NCBI GenBank assembly: GCA_013695355.1
Contig: JACDAQ010000030.1
Location: forward strand, 1 to 64,000
Direction: 5' to 3'
Length of the DNA: 64,000 nt
DNA from: Candidatus Protochlamydia sp.
GTDB taxonomy: Bacteria > Chlamydiota > Chlamydiia > Chlamydiales > Parachlamydiaceae
In this document: piece by piece, positions 43,091 through 54,710 of the stretch
How positions within the stretch are numbered: position 1 is the stretch's first letter
Layout of the letters: each line of letters starts with the position of its first letter
Notes under the pieces: model-generated
What the model saw: the letters and a program-made list of their open reading frames with translations, nothing else
What the model was told of the DNA's origin: nothing
The model's database searches: none
Program-made: the position numbers and the translations under genes

Positions 43091-43632
43091 TCAATCAGGC
43101 TGTAGCAATTCAGTATTCGAAGGCTTTATTAAAATTCGGTATGGCAAAAGAACAGCTTGAAAGCCGACTTGCTGCATTAGAAAATGTGAGTGATTTGATC
43201 GATCAAAATCCAAAGCTTCAAAAAATTATGTTAGGTCCTTATACAAAAAAGCAGGATAAAAAAAATTTTTTGAAAGAAATACTAGGGGATCTTGTTGATA
43301 GCACGCTATTGAATTTTCTTTTTTTATTAATAGATAAAGGGCGGCTGGAATATTTGCCAGTCATCAAACAGGAATATAGGCGTTTGATCAAAAGTGAACT
43401 GGGTATTATTGAAGCCAGATTAATAACAGCCTTTCCGGTTGAAAATGAACTGCAGGAAAGTGTGCGGAGCAAATTAGAAAAGGCCTATAGCAAACAAGTC
43501 GAAGTTCAGGCTGAAATTGTTCCCGAAATTATTGGGGGAATGATTTTAAAGATAGGAAATAAAAGGCTTGATGAAAGTATTAAAGAAAAGCTTTCAAAAT
43601 TAAAAAAAGCCTTATTGGCAGCAAAGGTGTAG
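43087..43632 (+). CDS. atpH: ATP synthase subunit delta
   Basis: Subunit delta caps the F1 head and ties it to subunit b. The 181-residue protein shows the family plan: AVAIQYSKALLKFG at the start, a helical N-terminal domain, and the C-terminal signature VPEIIGGMILKIGNKRLDESIKEKLSKLK. The start overlaps the atpF stop. atpA begins 12 bases after. Confidence 0.94.
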   Translation: MINQAVAIQYSKALLKFGMAKEQLESRLAALENVSDLIDQNPKLQKIMLGPYTKKQDKKNFLKEILGDLVDSTLLNFLFLLIDKGRLEYLPVIKQEYRRLIKSELGIIEARLITAFPVENELQESVRSKLEKAYSKQVEVQAEIVPEIIGGMILKIGNKRLDESIKEKLSKLKKALLAAKV

Positions 43633-43644
43633 GAGCAAAAACGC

Positions 43645-45180
43645 ATGCGATTAAAGCCCGAAGAAGTATCCTGGATCATCCAGAAAGAAATTGAAAAATA
43701 TGATGAAGATCTATCGTTAAAATTTGAGTCCGCCGGTAGTGTACTTCAGGTGGGGGATGGGATTGCCCGAATATGGGGCCTTGACGATGTAATGATGTCA
43801 GAGCTTGTAGAGTTTCCTGACGGAACTAGAGGGATCGTTCTTAACCTTGAAACTGATAACGTCGGTGTCATCATCTTAGGTTCCGACAAAAATATTAAAG
43901 AACAGGACATTGTAAAAAGACTGGGCGTTATTGCTTCCGTTCCAGTTGGAGAGGCAATGTTAGGGCGAGTTGTCAATGCATTGGGAGAACCGATCGATGG
44001 CAAAGGTCCTATTGCCACAACAGAATTTAGAACGATTGAAGGAGTGGCTCCAGGAGTTGTAGAGCGAAAGCCAGTGAGCGAGCCTGTTCAGACAGGAATC
44101 CAGGCAATAGATGCGATGATACCGATCGGCCGGGGGCAGCGGGAGCTTATCATTGGGGATAGACAGACAGGAAAAACTACTGTGATCCTTGATACCATCA
44201 TCAATCAGAAGAAAACAGACATGCATTGCATTTATGTTGCGATCGGTCAAAAAGCCTCGACAATTGCACAAGTGGTCAAAATCCTTGAAGAGCATGGCGC
44301 AATGGACTATACCACAATTGTCGTCGCCTCTGCTTCAGAACCTGCTGCATTGCAGTATATTGCTCCCTATACCGCTGCTGCAATGGGAGAGTATTTTATG
44401 TATAATGGCAAGCATGTTACCTGCTTTTATGACGATCTTTCAAAGCATGCGCAAGCTTATCGTGAAATCTCGCTATTATTACGCCGTCCTCCAGGGCGCG
44501 AGGCCTACCCAGGTGATATTTTCTATCTTCATTCCCGCCTTTTAGAAAGGGCTGCCAAATTGAATGAAGAACTTGGCGGAGGATCTTTAACAGCCATTCC
44601 TGTAATTGAAACACAGGCGAATGATGTAACCACCTATATTCCAACAAATGTAATCTCAATCACAGATGGGCAAATTTATCTAGAGCCAGATTTATTTTAC
44701 GCCGGGGTAAGACCAGCCATTAATGTTGGTATTTCAGCTTCTCGTGTGGGAGGTAAAGCTCAAACTAAAGCAATGAAAAAAGTTGCGGCGAGCCTTCGCT
44801 TGGATTTAGCGCAATACCGGGAACTTGCAGCCTTTGCACAATTTGGATCAGAAATGGATAAAGCTACCCAGGCCCAATTGGTAAGGGGAGAACGAATGGT
44901 GGAAGTTTTAAAACAGGATAAATTTGATCCTTTTTCATTATCTCAGCAAGTCGTGATTCTTTTTGCTGGAACGAGGGGTTATTTGGACAGTCTCCCCATC
45001 GAATTGGTCAAAAATTTTGAGATGGAATTTTATCCCTATCTTGAGAAAAACTATCCCGCCATTTTAACTAACATTGATGAGACAAAAGATCTGGACGATG
45101 AAATTTCGAAGCAGCTTGAGTCGGCTGTGGTGGCATTTAAAGCCCAATTTATACAAACACATCAGCCTGTAAAGCAATGA
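43645..45180 (+). CDS. atpA: ATP synthase subunit alpha
   Basis: This is the non-catalytic nucleotide-binding subunit of F1. The 511-residue protein has Walker A GDRQTGKT near 171-178, the segment [24 protein letters not shown] near 285-308, and the arginine-finger region [14 protein letters not shown] near 363-376. Length and motifs are standard. Its stop overlaps the atpG start by four bases. Confidence 0.98.
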   Translation: MRLKPEEVSWIIQKEIEKYDEDLSLKFESAGSVLQVGDGIARIWGLDDVMMSELVEFPDGTRGIVLNLETDNVGVIILGSDKNIKEQDIVKRLGVIASVPVGEAMLGRVVNALGEPIDGKGPIATTEFRTIEGVAPGVVERKPVSEPVQTGIQAIDAMIPIGRGQRELIIGDRQTGKTTVILDTIINQKKTDMHCIYVAIGQKASTIAQVVKILEEHGAMDYTTIVVASASEPAALQYIAPYTAAAMGEYFMYNGKHVTCFYDDLSKHAQAYREISLLLRRPPGREAYPGDIFYLHSRLLERAAKLNEELGGGSLTAIPVIETQANDVTTYIPTNVISITDGQIYLEPDLFYAGVRPAINVGISASRVGGKAQTKAMKKVAASLRLDLAQYRELAAFAQFGSEMDKATQAQLVRGERMVEVLKQDKFDPFSLSQQVVILFAGTRGYLDSLPIELVKNFEMEFYPYLEKNYPAILTNIDETKDLDDEISKQLESAVVAFKAQFIQTHQPVKQ

Positions 45181-46031
45181 CTAGCTTAAGAGAAATTCGA
45201 AAACGTTTAAATTCTGTCAAAACAATACAGCAGTTGACCAAAGCTATGGAAATGGTCGCAGCTTCTCGTTTGCATCATGTTCAATTAAAAATTAAGCAAT
45301 CGCGCCCCTTTGTGGCCAAAATAAAAAAAATCTTGGATAATCTTAGTCAGTCAGTCACTGATTTTACCCATCCATTGTTAGAATCAAGAGAAGTAAAAAA
45401 AATTGGCGTTGTCATCGTAGCTGCTGACATGGGTCTATCAGGTTCGTATAACTGGGACATTTTTTCAACCGCCAATAAATTTTTAGCAACTCTTTCAAAA
45501 GAGAAAGTTGAATTGCTCTTAATAGGGCGTAAAGCATCGGAATATTATACGCGCCATTCATGGCCTATATTCTATACTTTGCCAGAGTGGGGAGAAAAGT
45601 TATCTGCACCTCAAGTTAAAACATTTGCCAGTCAATTGGTTAGTTGGTACCTGATCGGTGATTTCGACGAAATATGGTTTGTCTATACCCATTACATGAC
45701 GATGATGACAAGGAAAGTGCTGATTGAAAAATTTCTTAATGTTGTTCCAGATTTACATGAAGCGAAGCAGAAAGATGACTACATTTTTGAACCTGCGCCT
45801 CAGGAAATTTACGGCGAGCTCCTACTTCGGTACTGCCTCAGTAAGGTACAAACGATTTTAAACGAAGCCTACGCTTCTGAACTGGCAGCCCGTGTTTTTG
45901 CAATGAAAGCAGCTACAACTAATGCGGATGACATGATTGAAAAGTTAACCTTAGTGCGCAATAAAGTGCGGCAGGCTGGGATAACTAAAGAAATGCTCGA
46001 AATTACTTCTGGAGCAGAGGGTTTAAAATAA
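45177..46031 (+). CDS. atpG: ATP synthase subunit gamma
   Basis: Subunit gamma is the central shaft. The 284-residue protein begins with the hallmark [29 protein letters not shown] and ends with the paired helix [24 protein letters not shown], as in the family. The middle Rossmann-like part reads [19 protein letters not shown] 124-base gap without a gene separates it from atpD. Confidence 0.96.
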   Translation: MTSLREIRKRLNSVKTIQQLTKAMEMVAASRLHHVQLKIKQSRPFVAKIKKILDNLSQSVTDFTHPLLESREVKKIGVVIVAADMGLSGSYNWDIFSTANKFLATLSKEKVELLLIGRKASEYYTRHSWPIFYTLPEWGEKLSAPQVKTFASQLVSWYLIGDFDEIWFVYTHYMTMMTRKVLIEKFLNVVPDLHEAKQKDDYIFEPAPQEIYGELLLRYCLSKVQTILNEAYASELAARVFAMKAATTNADDMIEKLTLVRNKVRQAGITKEMLEITSGAEGLK

Positions 46032-46143
46032 ATCAATCTGCAGTTTTGCGTAAAATCTATGAGAGAAGTAAATGCATTTGGCTAGAAGAAAGCTTTTCTC
46101 TAAATTGATTTCCAAAACTGTATAAAGTCTAAGATAAAGATAA

Positions 46144-47564
<1,421 letters not shown>

Positions 47565-47565
<1 letters not shown>

Positions 47566-47969
47566 TGGAATTATTTACATTATCAATTCTAACCCCGCTT
47601 AAGCTTTTTTTTGAAGGACAGGTCATTTCAGTAATTGTTCCTGGCAAAGAGGGTTTTTTTGAGGTTTTAGCCCATCATGCACCGCTTGTGTCCCTTATTA
47701 AGCCCGGGAAACTTACGCTCACTACGAATGAAAATAAAAAACTGATCTATGCTGTTTCTAATGGTTTTTTTGAGGTTTCCAGTAATCATGCCGACATCGT
47801 TGCGGATGCAATTGAAGAGGTTTCAGGCATTGATATTGCAAGGGCAAAGCAGGCGTTTGCACGGGCCAAGGAGCGGCTTGAAATTACGGATGAGCGTGTG
47901 GACAGCGAACGGGCTAAAAGAGCCCTGATGCGCGCTAAGAACCGTCTTGAGCTGCATACCTCGCTTTAA
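47565..47969 (+). CDS. atpC: ATP synthase subunit epsilon
   Basis: Subunit epsilon is the regulatory base of the F1 shaft. The 134-residue protein has the beta-sandwich start (SILTPLKLFFEGQVISVIVPGKEG) with GFFEVLAHHAPLVSLIKPG, and the two-helix C-terminus rich in Ala/Arg (ARAKQAFARAKERLE). It shares one base with atpD and ends the atp operon. Confidence 0.95.
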
Positions 47970-47999
47970 GACGAAATAAAGAGATATGTGGTCATTCTT

Positions 48000-48139
48000 C
48001 TCTGTGTAATCTGTGTTCTCTGTGGTTAAAATTGTTTTACCAAACAGAACCCAAAGCACTATTAATTTGGTATCTAAGCGTGCTTAATCTATGGTTAATC
48101 TTTTTTATTCACCACAGAGAATACAGAGAACACGGAGAG
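48000..48139. repeat. 140-bp inverted repeat of the CTCTGTGGT type
   Basis: CTCTGTGTAATCTGTGTTCT at 48000 onward (to 48026) is matched in reverse by ACCACAGAGAATACAGAGAA..GGAGAG at 48111-48139, an imperfect 27-29-bp inverted repeat. The inner part shows no gene. A related inverted repeat lies at 24979-25053. The unit separates atpC and fumC and may be a non-autonomous element or a transcript-end hairpin. Confidence 0.7.
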
Positions 48140-48184
48140 TTAGTTAATGTCTATCTTGTTAGAAATTAAATCACTAGGTGTTTA

Positions 48185-49579
48185 ATGGACTACCGGACTG
48201 AGAAAGATAGCTTAGGAGACGTCCAGGTGCCTTCCGATCGTTATTACGGTGCGCAAACACAGCGGTCATGGGATAATTTTTCAATCGGCACAGAAAAAAT
48301 GCCTTTAGAAGTAATATTTGCTATGGCATTGGTTAAAAAAGCGGCGGCCTTGGTGAACTGCGATTTAGGGCTGCTTGCTAAAGACAAAGCGCATATCATT
48401 TGCGAAGTGGCCGATGAAATTTTAAAGGGTAGTCTGGATGGACATTTCCCCTTATCGGTCTGGCAAACTGGTTCAGGCACTCAATCCAACATGAATTTGA
48501 ATGAGGTTATAAGTAATAGGGCCATCGTTTTGTTGGGCGGCATCATGGGGACGAAGCATCCTATCCACCCAAATGATGATGTCAATCTTTCCCAATCTTC
48601 AAATGACGTTTTTCCCACCGCCATGCATATTGCTGCGATGACAGATCTTTGCCAGCGCCTTATTCCTGCTTTAGGGGCGTTGAAAGAAACCTTGCAGTCC
48701 AAAGCCCAGGAATTTTCTGATATTATCAAAATCGGCAGAACTCATTTAATGGATGCGACCCCTTTAACGTTGGGCCAGGAATTTTCGGGATATGCAAGCC
48801 AACTTGAGCATGGTATACAGGCCATTAATAATACCCTTCCCCATTTATCGGAATTGGCTATAGGAGGCACCGCAGTCGGAACAGGGCTTAACACGCATCC
48901 TGAATATGCAGGGCGGGTTGCGGCAAAAATTAGTGAATTGACCGGCTATCCTTTTGTCTCAGCACCGAATAAATTTGAAGCTTTAGCTTCAAATGATGCC
49001 CTTGTAGAGGTCAGCGGGGCTTTAAAGCGGGTGGCGGTCTCTTTATATAAAATTGCAAATGATATACGCTGGCTTTCTTCGGGGCCTCGCTGCGGTTTAG
49101 GGGAGCTTAACCTGCCTGCGAATGAGCCTGGTTCTTCCATTATGCCTGGAAAGGTCAATCCCACTCAGTGCGAGGCTTTGATGATGACGGCTATTCAGGT
49201 AATGGGAAATGATGTTGCCATCGGATTTGCCGGCTCACAGGGTAATTTAGAATTGAACGTTTTTCGCCCTCTTATTATTTATAATCTTATTCAATCCATC
49301 CGCTTATTGAGTGACAGTGCATGGAGTTTTAATGATAAGTGTGTCAAAGGGATCGCATGCAATCGTGAGCGCATTGCAGAACATCTGAACCGCTCATTGA
49401 TGCTGGCCACTGCCCTGAACAAGGGGATAGGCTATGATAAGGCTGCCCAAATAGTGAAGAAGGCTCATTCAGAAAATATTACTTTAAAAGCAGCGGCCTT
49501 AGAGCTCAATTGTTTGACAGAAGAAGAGTTTGATCAGATTGTGGACCCTAAAAAGATGCTTGGCCCTAGTGCTCTGTAA
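48185..49579 (+). CDS. fumC: Fumarate hydratase class II
   Basis: FumC reversibly hydrates fumarate to malate in the tricarboxylic acid cycle. The 464-residue protein has the class II superfamily signature [16 protein letters not shown] near 317-332, the [19 protein letters not shown] region near 97-115 and [20 protein letters not shown] near 185-205. The last codons and stop lie in CTAGTGCTCTGTAAA, the string that forms an arm of the hairpin at 33074. Confidence 0.97.
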   Translation: MDYRTEKDSLGDVQVPSDRYYGAQTQRSWDNFSIGTEKMPLEVIFAMALVKKAAALVNCDLGLLAKDKAHIICEVADEILKGSLDGHFPLSVWQTGSGTQSNMNLNEVISNRAIVLLGGIMGTKHPIHPNDDVNLSQSSNDVFPTAMHIAAMTDLCQRLIPALGALKETLQSKAQEFSDIIKIGRTHLMDATPLTLGQEFSGYASQLEHGIQAINNTLPHLSELAIGGTAVGTGLNTHPEYAGRVAAKISELTGYPFVSAPNKFEALASNDALVEVSGALKRVAVSLYKIANDIRWLSSGPRCGLGELNLPANEPGSSIMPGKVNPTQCEALMMTAIQVMGNDVAIGFAGSQGNLELNVFRPLIIYNLIQSIRLLSDSAWSFNDKCVKGIACNRERIAEHLNRSLMLATALNKGIGYDKAAQIVKKAHSENITLKAAALELNCLTEEEFDQIVDPKKMLGPSAL

Positions 49580-49623
49580 ATAAATTTTTAAGCATTATTC
49601 AAAAATCAATTTAAAAGAGAGCT

Positions 49624-49716
49624 TATCCTGCCCATCCTCCGCTTGCGATCCTGCTAATCATGTTCATTATAAAATACAAGATAAGCATGATCGCAAGCGG
49701 TAGGATGGGCAGGATA
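49624..49716. repeat. 93-bp inverted repeat between convergent genes
   Basis: TATCCTGCCCATCCTCCGCT..GATC (49624-49650) is the inverse of GATCGCAAGCGGTAGGATGG..GATA (49689-49716) with one mismatch. It fills the gap between fumC and the lipoprotein gene and could stop both transcripts. Degenerate relatives occur near 16390, 28465 and 51360. Confidence 0.85.
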
Positions 49717-49721
49717 TCTGC

Positions 49722-50192
49722 TTACTCCTGGTTGATCAGAATTAATTCACTCCAAAGAGGATGTTTCCAAATTTCAAGGCAGCACCCATCCCCCAGGATC
49801 TCCACTTTATATGTTGCTATTCCACCGGTTTTGCAATAAGTTTCATTAAGCAGATCGTAGAGATAAATACCATTCAATTTGTTTATATATAAATTAACAG
49901 TTTTTTCATCCCTGCTGCGAAAACGGACAGTCATTTTGAGAGATAAGACTTCATAATTTGAATATATTTTTGGTAACCTCCATTGAATCATAATGCGTTG
50001 TCCCCAATTAGGATGGTCCAGATAAGGATCTGGCGTCATGACATGGTAGCTTGCCAGATTCTGATGGCTTAAATATTGGGTTTGAACCGAAAGATGGCTA
50101 GGAGCGCAGCTTGTCAGAAAGCAAAGGCATAAAAGTACACCTCTTCTAATAGATTGTAAAAGCGCTTTATTTATGATGCTTAATTTATCCAT
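49722..50192 (-). CDS. Putative lipoprotein of unknown function (156 aa)
   Basis: I start at the ATG at 50192; a longer frame begins within an unlikely Pro-rich leader. The hydrophobic core ends in the lipobox LTSC, so the mature protein should be lipid-anchored. It is beta-rich (RIMIQWRLP, LKMTVRFRSRDEKTVNLYIN, YKVEILGDGCCLEIW). It overlaps the end of the DAHP synthase gene by 8 bases, so the two are co-transcribed. I do not recognise a family. Confidence 0.7.
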   Translation of the reverse strand: MDKLSIINKALLQSIRRGVLLCLCFLTSCAPSHLSVQTQYLSHQNLASYHVMTPDPYLDHPNWGQRIMIQWRLPKIYSNYEVLSLKMTVRFRSRDEKTVNLYINKLNGIYLYDLLNETYCKTGGIATYKVEILGDGCCLEIWKHPLWSELILINQE

Positions 50193-51288
50193 GGCACGCG
50201 ATGCTGCAGGAGGGGGCAGTAATGTTCGAAGATGCAAGCTGCTTATAGCCCCATTGGATTAAATGCCGGGTCGAATTCCAGTCAAGGCAGGAGTCTGTAA
50301 TTGAAATGCCATACAACAGATCTCCAGGAGTTTTTAATGCCTGGTTTCCTGCATGCAAATGGCTTTCCAGCATGATACCCCGGATATTTTCATTTCCTTC
50401 TATAATTTGCTTGATGACAGATTGAAAGACAAGGGGTTGGTTTTCATATTTCTTTTCTGAATTATGGTGGGAACAATCCACCAGCAGTCGGATGGGGAGG
50501 CGGGCAAAGGAAAGGGAATTCATCGCATCGGAAATTGACGAAGGATCGTAATTTGATTGCGCTTCACCGCCCCTTAAAACAATGTGAGCATCCGGGTTGC
50601 CATTTGTCCTAATAATGACAGATCTTCCATGTTCGTTCAAACCCATATAAGAATGGGGCTGGGTTGCGGCAATTACCCCTTCAATCGCAGCTGAAACGTT
50701 TCCGGCAATTCCGTTTTTGAAACCTATTGGCATTTGAAGTCCGGAAGCAAATTGGCGGTGAGTTTGAGAAGAAGAGGTACGGGCGCCTATTGAACCCCAG
50801 GAAATAAGGTCGTCATAATAAAAAGCTGTCAAAGGGTCTAAAAATTCTGTCGCGGCAGGGATCCCCATCCGGGCTAGATGGCAAAGAAGCTCCCTTGTTT
50901 TTTTTATTCCTAAAAGCATATCGTTAGACCCATCAAGCAAAGGATCATATAAAAAGCCTTTCCAGCCAGTAGAAGTACGAGGTTTTTCACAATAGACTCT
51001 CATCACTAAAAGAAAACGGGACTGCACGGAATCAGATAAGGATTTCAAATAATAAGCAAATTCTTTGGCTGAAAGAGTATCGTGGATCGAACATGGTCCT
51101 GCGATAAGAAGAAGGCGCGGATCACTTCCGTTCAATATAGCACGTATAGCTTGTCGATTTTGATGAATAAAACATTCGATCGAGGGATCGAGGGGAGGTT
51201 GATTTTTTAAATCTTGGTAGGTTGGCAGGAATGGCATGAGGTATCGACTTGTTAAATCAAATAATGACACTGTAGCAGAGAGAAGCAT
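50185..51288 (-). CDS. 3-deoxy-7-phosphoheptulonate synthase, AroF/G/H class I
   Basis: This enzyme joins phosphoenolpyruvate and erythrose 4-phosphate at the entry of the shikimate pathway. The protein of 350-367 residues shows LLIAGPCSIHD near 60-70, MRVYCEKPRTSTGWKGFLYDP near 97-117, ATEFLDPL, GARTSSSQTHRQFASGL and IVLRGG. These are the family's substrate-binding segments. The ATG at 51237 is an alternative start. Feedback specificity cannot be told. No other aro gene is nearby. Confidence 0.94.
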   Translation of the reverse strand: MLLSATVSLFDLTSRYLMPFLPTYQDLKNQPPLDPSIECFIHQNRQAIRAILNGSDPRLLLIAGPCSIHDTLSAKEFAYYLKSLSDSVQSRFLLVMRVYCEKPRTSTGWKGFLYDPLLDGSNDMLLGIKKTRELLCHLARMGIPAATEFLDPLTAFYYDDLISWGSIGARTSSSQTHRQFASGLQMPIGFKNGIAGNVSAAIEGVIAATQPHSYMGLNEHGRSVIIRTNGNPDAHIVLRGGEAQSNYDPSSISDAMNSLSFARLPIRLLVDCSHHNSEKKYENQPLVFQSVIKQIIEGNENIRGIMLESHLHAGNQALKTPGDLLYGISITDSCLDWNSTRHLIQWGYKQLASSNITAPSCSIACHG

Positions 51289-51724
51289 TTAGTCAAAGTT
51301 TCTGTTATTAAAAAGCAAAAAAGGGCACCATTCTATGGCAAGATTTTATTAATAATAAGCAGGAAAGGTCACGATGGGCAGGATTATTAAATGATTGCCA
51401 AATAATATTAAATTTAAAATAAGTTAAAGTGCTGATATTTGGCATGTTTACATAAACAAATTTGTTAATTTTTCTTTTTTTTTCCACTTTGCTATTCGGT
51501 GAAATGTTTTACCAATTTTTATCTACTTCTTTTTATAGGAAAAGTTTTATTATAATATATTATTAATTTATTTTTGTTAGAATTTAATTACGGTTTATAT
51601 TAATATCTTTATAAAGTATATATTTGTTGATTTTCAAATTTGGAATTTGTTATATTTTTCGAGCATTAGATTTTTCTACCCGGTTTTGTACAAATTGGGT
51701 TCAAACCAAAAAACAACCTGATGG
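51289..51724. other. AT-rich intergenic region upstream of the symporter genes
   Basis: This is very AT-rich and without open frames of quality. A degenerate GGGCAGGATTATTA string lies near 51375. The promoter for the two symporter genes should be here; the A/T runs prevent me from choosing one. Confidence 0.5.
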
Positions 51725-53134
51725 ATGAACATGGAACAATTGGACCAATTTTTGAGAATCATAAGGGACTGGGTTTGGGGAGCGCCCCTGCTTCTATTTT
51801 TATTGGGCACAGGCGCTTATCTCACGATTATATTAAGAGGGGTGCAATTCCGCTATTTAGGCTATGCCTTTAAACAGGTTGTGGCCCGTCAACGCCAAAA
51901 TTCGCAAGGCGATATTGGCCATTTTGAAGCTTTAATGACTTCTTTAGCCGGAGCTATAGGCACAGGGACTATTGTTGGAGTAGCCACAGCAGTTACGGTC
52001 GGTGGGGTCGGGGCAATTTTTTGGATGTGGGTCACTGCTTTTCTCAGTATGGCAACTAAATATTCTGAATCCCTCTTGGCAGTTAAATACCGAAAAAAAG
52101 ACGCCCGCGGAGAAATGGCGGGTGGACCGATGCAGTACATGGAAAAGGGGTTAGGAATAAAATGGATGGCATGGATTTTTGCAGTCCTTGGTATGGTCGC
52201 AGCCATAAGTACCGGAAATCTGGTGCAAACCAATTCGATTGCGCAGGCCATCAATCATGTTTGGGAAGTTGATCCATGGATCACCGGCCTGATTTTATGC
52301 GCATTAACCGCTGTAGTTATCATTGGAGGGGTTAAATCGATTGGACAGGTTGCTTGCGTTTTAGTCCCCATGATGGCGTTGATGTACATCGGTGCTGCTG
52401 TTTATATTTTGATATTGAATGCCGGAGAAATCCCGGCTGCTTTCCAATTGATATTCCATAGCGCTTGGAATGGTCAAGCTGCTACAGGTGGATTTTTAGG
52501 GGCCACAATGATGATGGCGATCCAAATGGGAGTAGCCAGAAGCGTTTTTTCAAACGAGGCAGGACTTGGAATTTCTTCTGTTGCGGCTGCCGCCGCCAGG
52601 ACTGATAGTGCCCCCAGGCAGGCTTTGATAAGTATGACAGGGGCTTTATTTTCGACAGTGATTGTCTGCACAATGACCGGGCTTGTATTAGCAGTGACTC
52701 AAGTAATCGGTGTCAGAACTGAGGCCGGAGAAATGCTTAATGGAGCGTCATTGGCTATCGCCGCTTTTAATAAAAATATTTTGGGCGGAGATTACATTGT
52801 CACTATCGGCCTTATTTTATTTGCCTATACAACCGTTCTAGCCTGGTCTTACTATGGAGAAAAATGCTGTGAATATCTATTCGGAGAAAAATCGATTATT
52901 GCCTATAGGATCCTATTTGCTTTAGTTGTCATCCCAGGAGCTGCGCTTAAAATGGAGACAGCCTGGTATTTGGCCGATATCAGCAATGGCCTGATGGTCA
53001 TCCCGAACCTAATCGCACTTATCGGTTTATCTAAAGTAATTCGCACAGAGACGGAAGAATTTCTAGTGACTGTCGAGCAGGAAAAAAGAGGAGAAATTAA
53101 AATCGTTTATTCAGGAGAAAGAGTCGATGCCTAA
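51725..53134 (+). CDS. Sodium:alanine symporter (AGCS family), first of a tandem pair
   Basis: AGCS transporters import alanine or glycine with sodium ions. The 469-residue protein has about eleven helices and the family landmarks: GVQFRYLGYAFKQV, GDIGHFEALMTSLAGAIGTGTIVGVATAV with the Asn/Gly-type signature near 75-100, GEMAGGPMQYMEKGLG, and SNEAGLGISSVAAAAARTD near 285-303. The next gene overlaps it by 8 bases. For an intracellular bacterium, import of host amino acids is a likely role. Confidence 0.95.
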   Translation: MNMEQLDQFLRIIRDWVWGAPLLLFLLGTGAYLTIILRGVQFRYLGYAFKQVVARQRQNSQGDIGHFEALMTSLAGAIGTGTIVGVATAVTVGGVGAIFWMWVTAFLSMATKYSESLLAVKYRKKDARGEMAGGPMQYMEKGLGIKWMAWIFAVLGMVAAISTGNLVQTNSIAQAINHVWEVDPWITGLILCALTAVVIIGGVKSIGQVACVLVPMMALMYIGAAVYILILNAGEIPAAFQLIFHSAWNGQAATGGFLGATMMMAIQMGVARSVFSNEAGLGISSVAAAAARTDSAPRQALISMTGALFSTVIVCTMTGLVLAVTQVIGVRTEAGEMLNGASLAIAAFNKNILGGDYIVTIGLILFAYTTVLAWSYYGEKCCEYLFGEKSIIAYRILFALVVIPGAALKMETAWYLADISNGLMVIPNLIALIGLSKVIRTETEEFLVTVEQEKRGEIKIVYSGERVDA

Positions 53135-54566
53135 TGAATTAATGACATCTTTATTAAATGGATTGGATTTGGTATATAGTTGGGTATGGGGGCTTCCGCT
53201 TCTTTTTCTACTATCAGGCGTCGGGATTTATTTGACTGCTGCATTGAAAGGGCTCCAATTTCGCTATCTTGGCTATGCTTTGAAACTTGTTTTTTCGCCA
53301 AAAAAACAAAAAACGAGCGATGAGAAAGGGGATATCAGCCATTTCGAGTCATTAATGACGGCGCTTGCAGCTACAATCGGTATTGGCAATATTGCCGGCG
53401 TAGCAACTGCCATTACAATCGGAGGTTTAGGCGCCCTGTTTTGGATGTGGGCCACTGCTTTGCTTGGAATGGCAACTAAATATGCCGAAGCCATTTTAGC
53501 CGTTAAGTACCGGGTAGCCGATGCACGCGGGGAAATGTGCGGCGGGCCGATGTATTTTATTCAGTCAGGGCTTGGTTGGAAATGGCTGGCCGGATCTTTT
53601 GCTTTTTTTGGCGCCTTTGCCGCTCTGGGTGGGGGGAATATGCTTCAGGCCAATTCTGTCGCCGACGTCATGCAAACGATGTTCCATGTCAATCCCTGGT
53701 GGACAGGCATTATTGTCGCTTTTTTGACTGCCATTACCTTAGTTGGCGGGATCAAAAGCATAGGCAGAGTCGCTGGTTATTTAGTGCCTTTTATGGCAAT
53801 CTTTTATGTCGGGGGAGCGAGCATCATCCTGGCTTATCATTATCAAAGCATTCCTGGCGTACTTTTTGACATAGTTAAACATGCTTTTACGGGACAGGCC
53901 GCTTTTGGAGGCTTTGCCGGTTCGAGTCTTTTGCTTGCTTTACGGGTAGGCGTCAGCCGCGGCTTAATGACCAGCGAAGCAGGATTGGGAACAGCATCGA
54001 TTGCAGCTGCAGCTGCCAAAACTGATCTGCCTGGAAGGCAGGCGCTGGTTTCAATGACAGGGTCATTTCTAGCTACGATCATTATGTGTTCAGTGACGGG
54101 CCTTGTATTGGGCGTTACAGGTGTTTTTGGACAGATGGATGGGGCCGGCAAGTTATTAAATGGAGCCTCGATGACTGTTGCCGCCTATGAATCAGTTTTT
54201 TCAGGAGGAGGGTATGTTGTCACCATTGGACTGATCCTTTTTGCTTTTACTACGCTATTGGGTTGGGCCTACTATGGAGAAAAATGCGTTGAATATCTGT
54301 TTGGCATTAAAGCTATTCCATTTTACAGGATCCTATTCATTCTCGTCATTCTTCCAGGAGCTGTCCTTGAGCTCGAAATAGTTTGGAAAATATCTGATAT
54401 ATTTAATGGATTGATGGCTTTTCCTAATTTAATAGCTTTATGTGCCCTATCGGGTGTGGTCATTGCTGAAACCCGGACATTTTTGGAAGTTTTAAAGACT
54501 GAAAAGGAAAACGAAAATGATATAACTGAACAAAATGGAAAGGTGCCCGACCTATCAAATATCTAA
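53127..54566 (+). CDS. Sodium:alanine symporter (AGCS family), second of a tandem pair
   Basis: The 479-residue protein is a clear paralogue of the upstream gene. Shared segments include GLQFRYLGYALKLV, GDISHFESLMTALAATIGIGNIAGVATAI, GEMCGGPMYFIQSGLG and TSEAGLGTASIAAAAAKTD. Differences in the substrate-lining helix (GTIVGV versus GNIAGV) suggest different substrates. Translation is probably coupled to the first gene through the 8-base overlap. The pair represents an old tandem duplication, as DNA identity is modest. Confidence 0.95.
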   Translation: MPNELMTSLLNGLDLVYSWVWGLPLLFLLSGVGIYLTAALKGLQFRYLGYALKLVFSPKKQKTSDEKGDISHFESLMTALAATIGIGNIAGVATAITIGGLGALFWMWATALLGMATKYAEAILAVKYRVADARGEMCGGPMYFIQSGLGWKWLAGSFAFFGAFAALGGGNMLQANSVADVMQTMFHVNPWWTGIIVAFLTAITLVGGIKSIGRVAGYLVPFMAIFYVGGASIILAYHYQSIPGVLFDIVKHAFTGQAAFGGFAGSSLLLALRVGVSRGLMTSEAGLGTASIAAAAAKTDLPGRQALVSMTGSFLATIIMCSVTGLVLGVTGVFGQMDGAGKLLNGASMTVAAYESVFSGGGYVVTIGLILFAFTTLLGWAYYGEKCVEYLFGIKAIPFYRILFILVILPGAVLELEIVWKISDIFNGLMAFPNLIALCALSGVVIAETRTFLEVLKTEKENENDITEQNGKVPDLSNI

Positions 54567-54710
54567 AAAAAAATATTTTAAGTGAAAGCTTTTTTCAAAT
54601 AAGTTTTGAGCGGTTTTTTGGTGAATTTTTTGTAAATTTAATGCAAAGAAATGAAAAAAAATACTTGCAAAAAAAACAAGGATACTTCCATCGTGTTTCT
54701 TTCAAGGTGA

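Noticed and set aside
43960-44295. Antisense frames inside atpA and other atp genes
   Set aside because: They lie opposite highly conserved genes and show no independent coding features.
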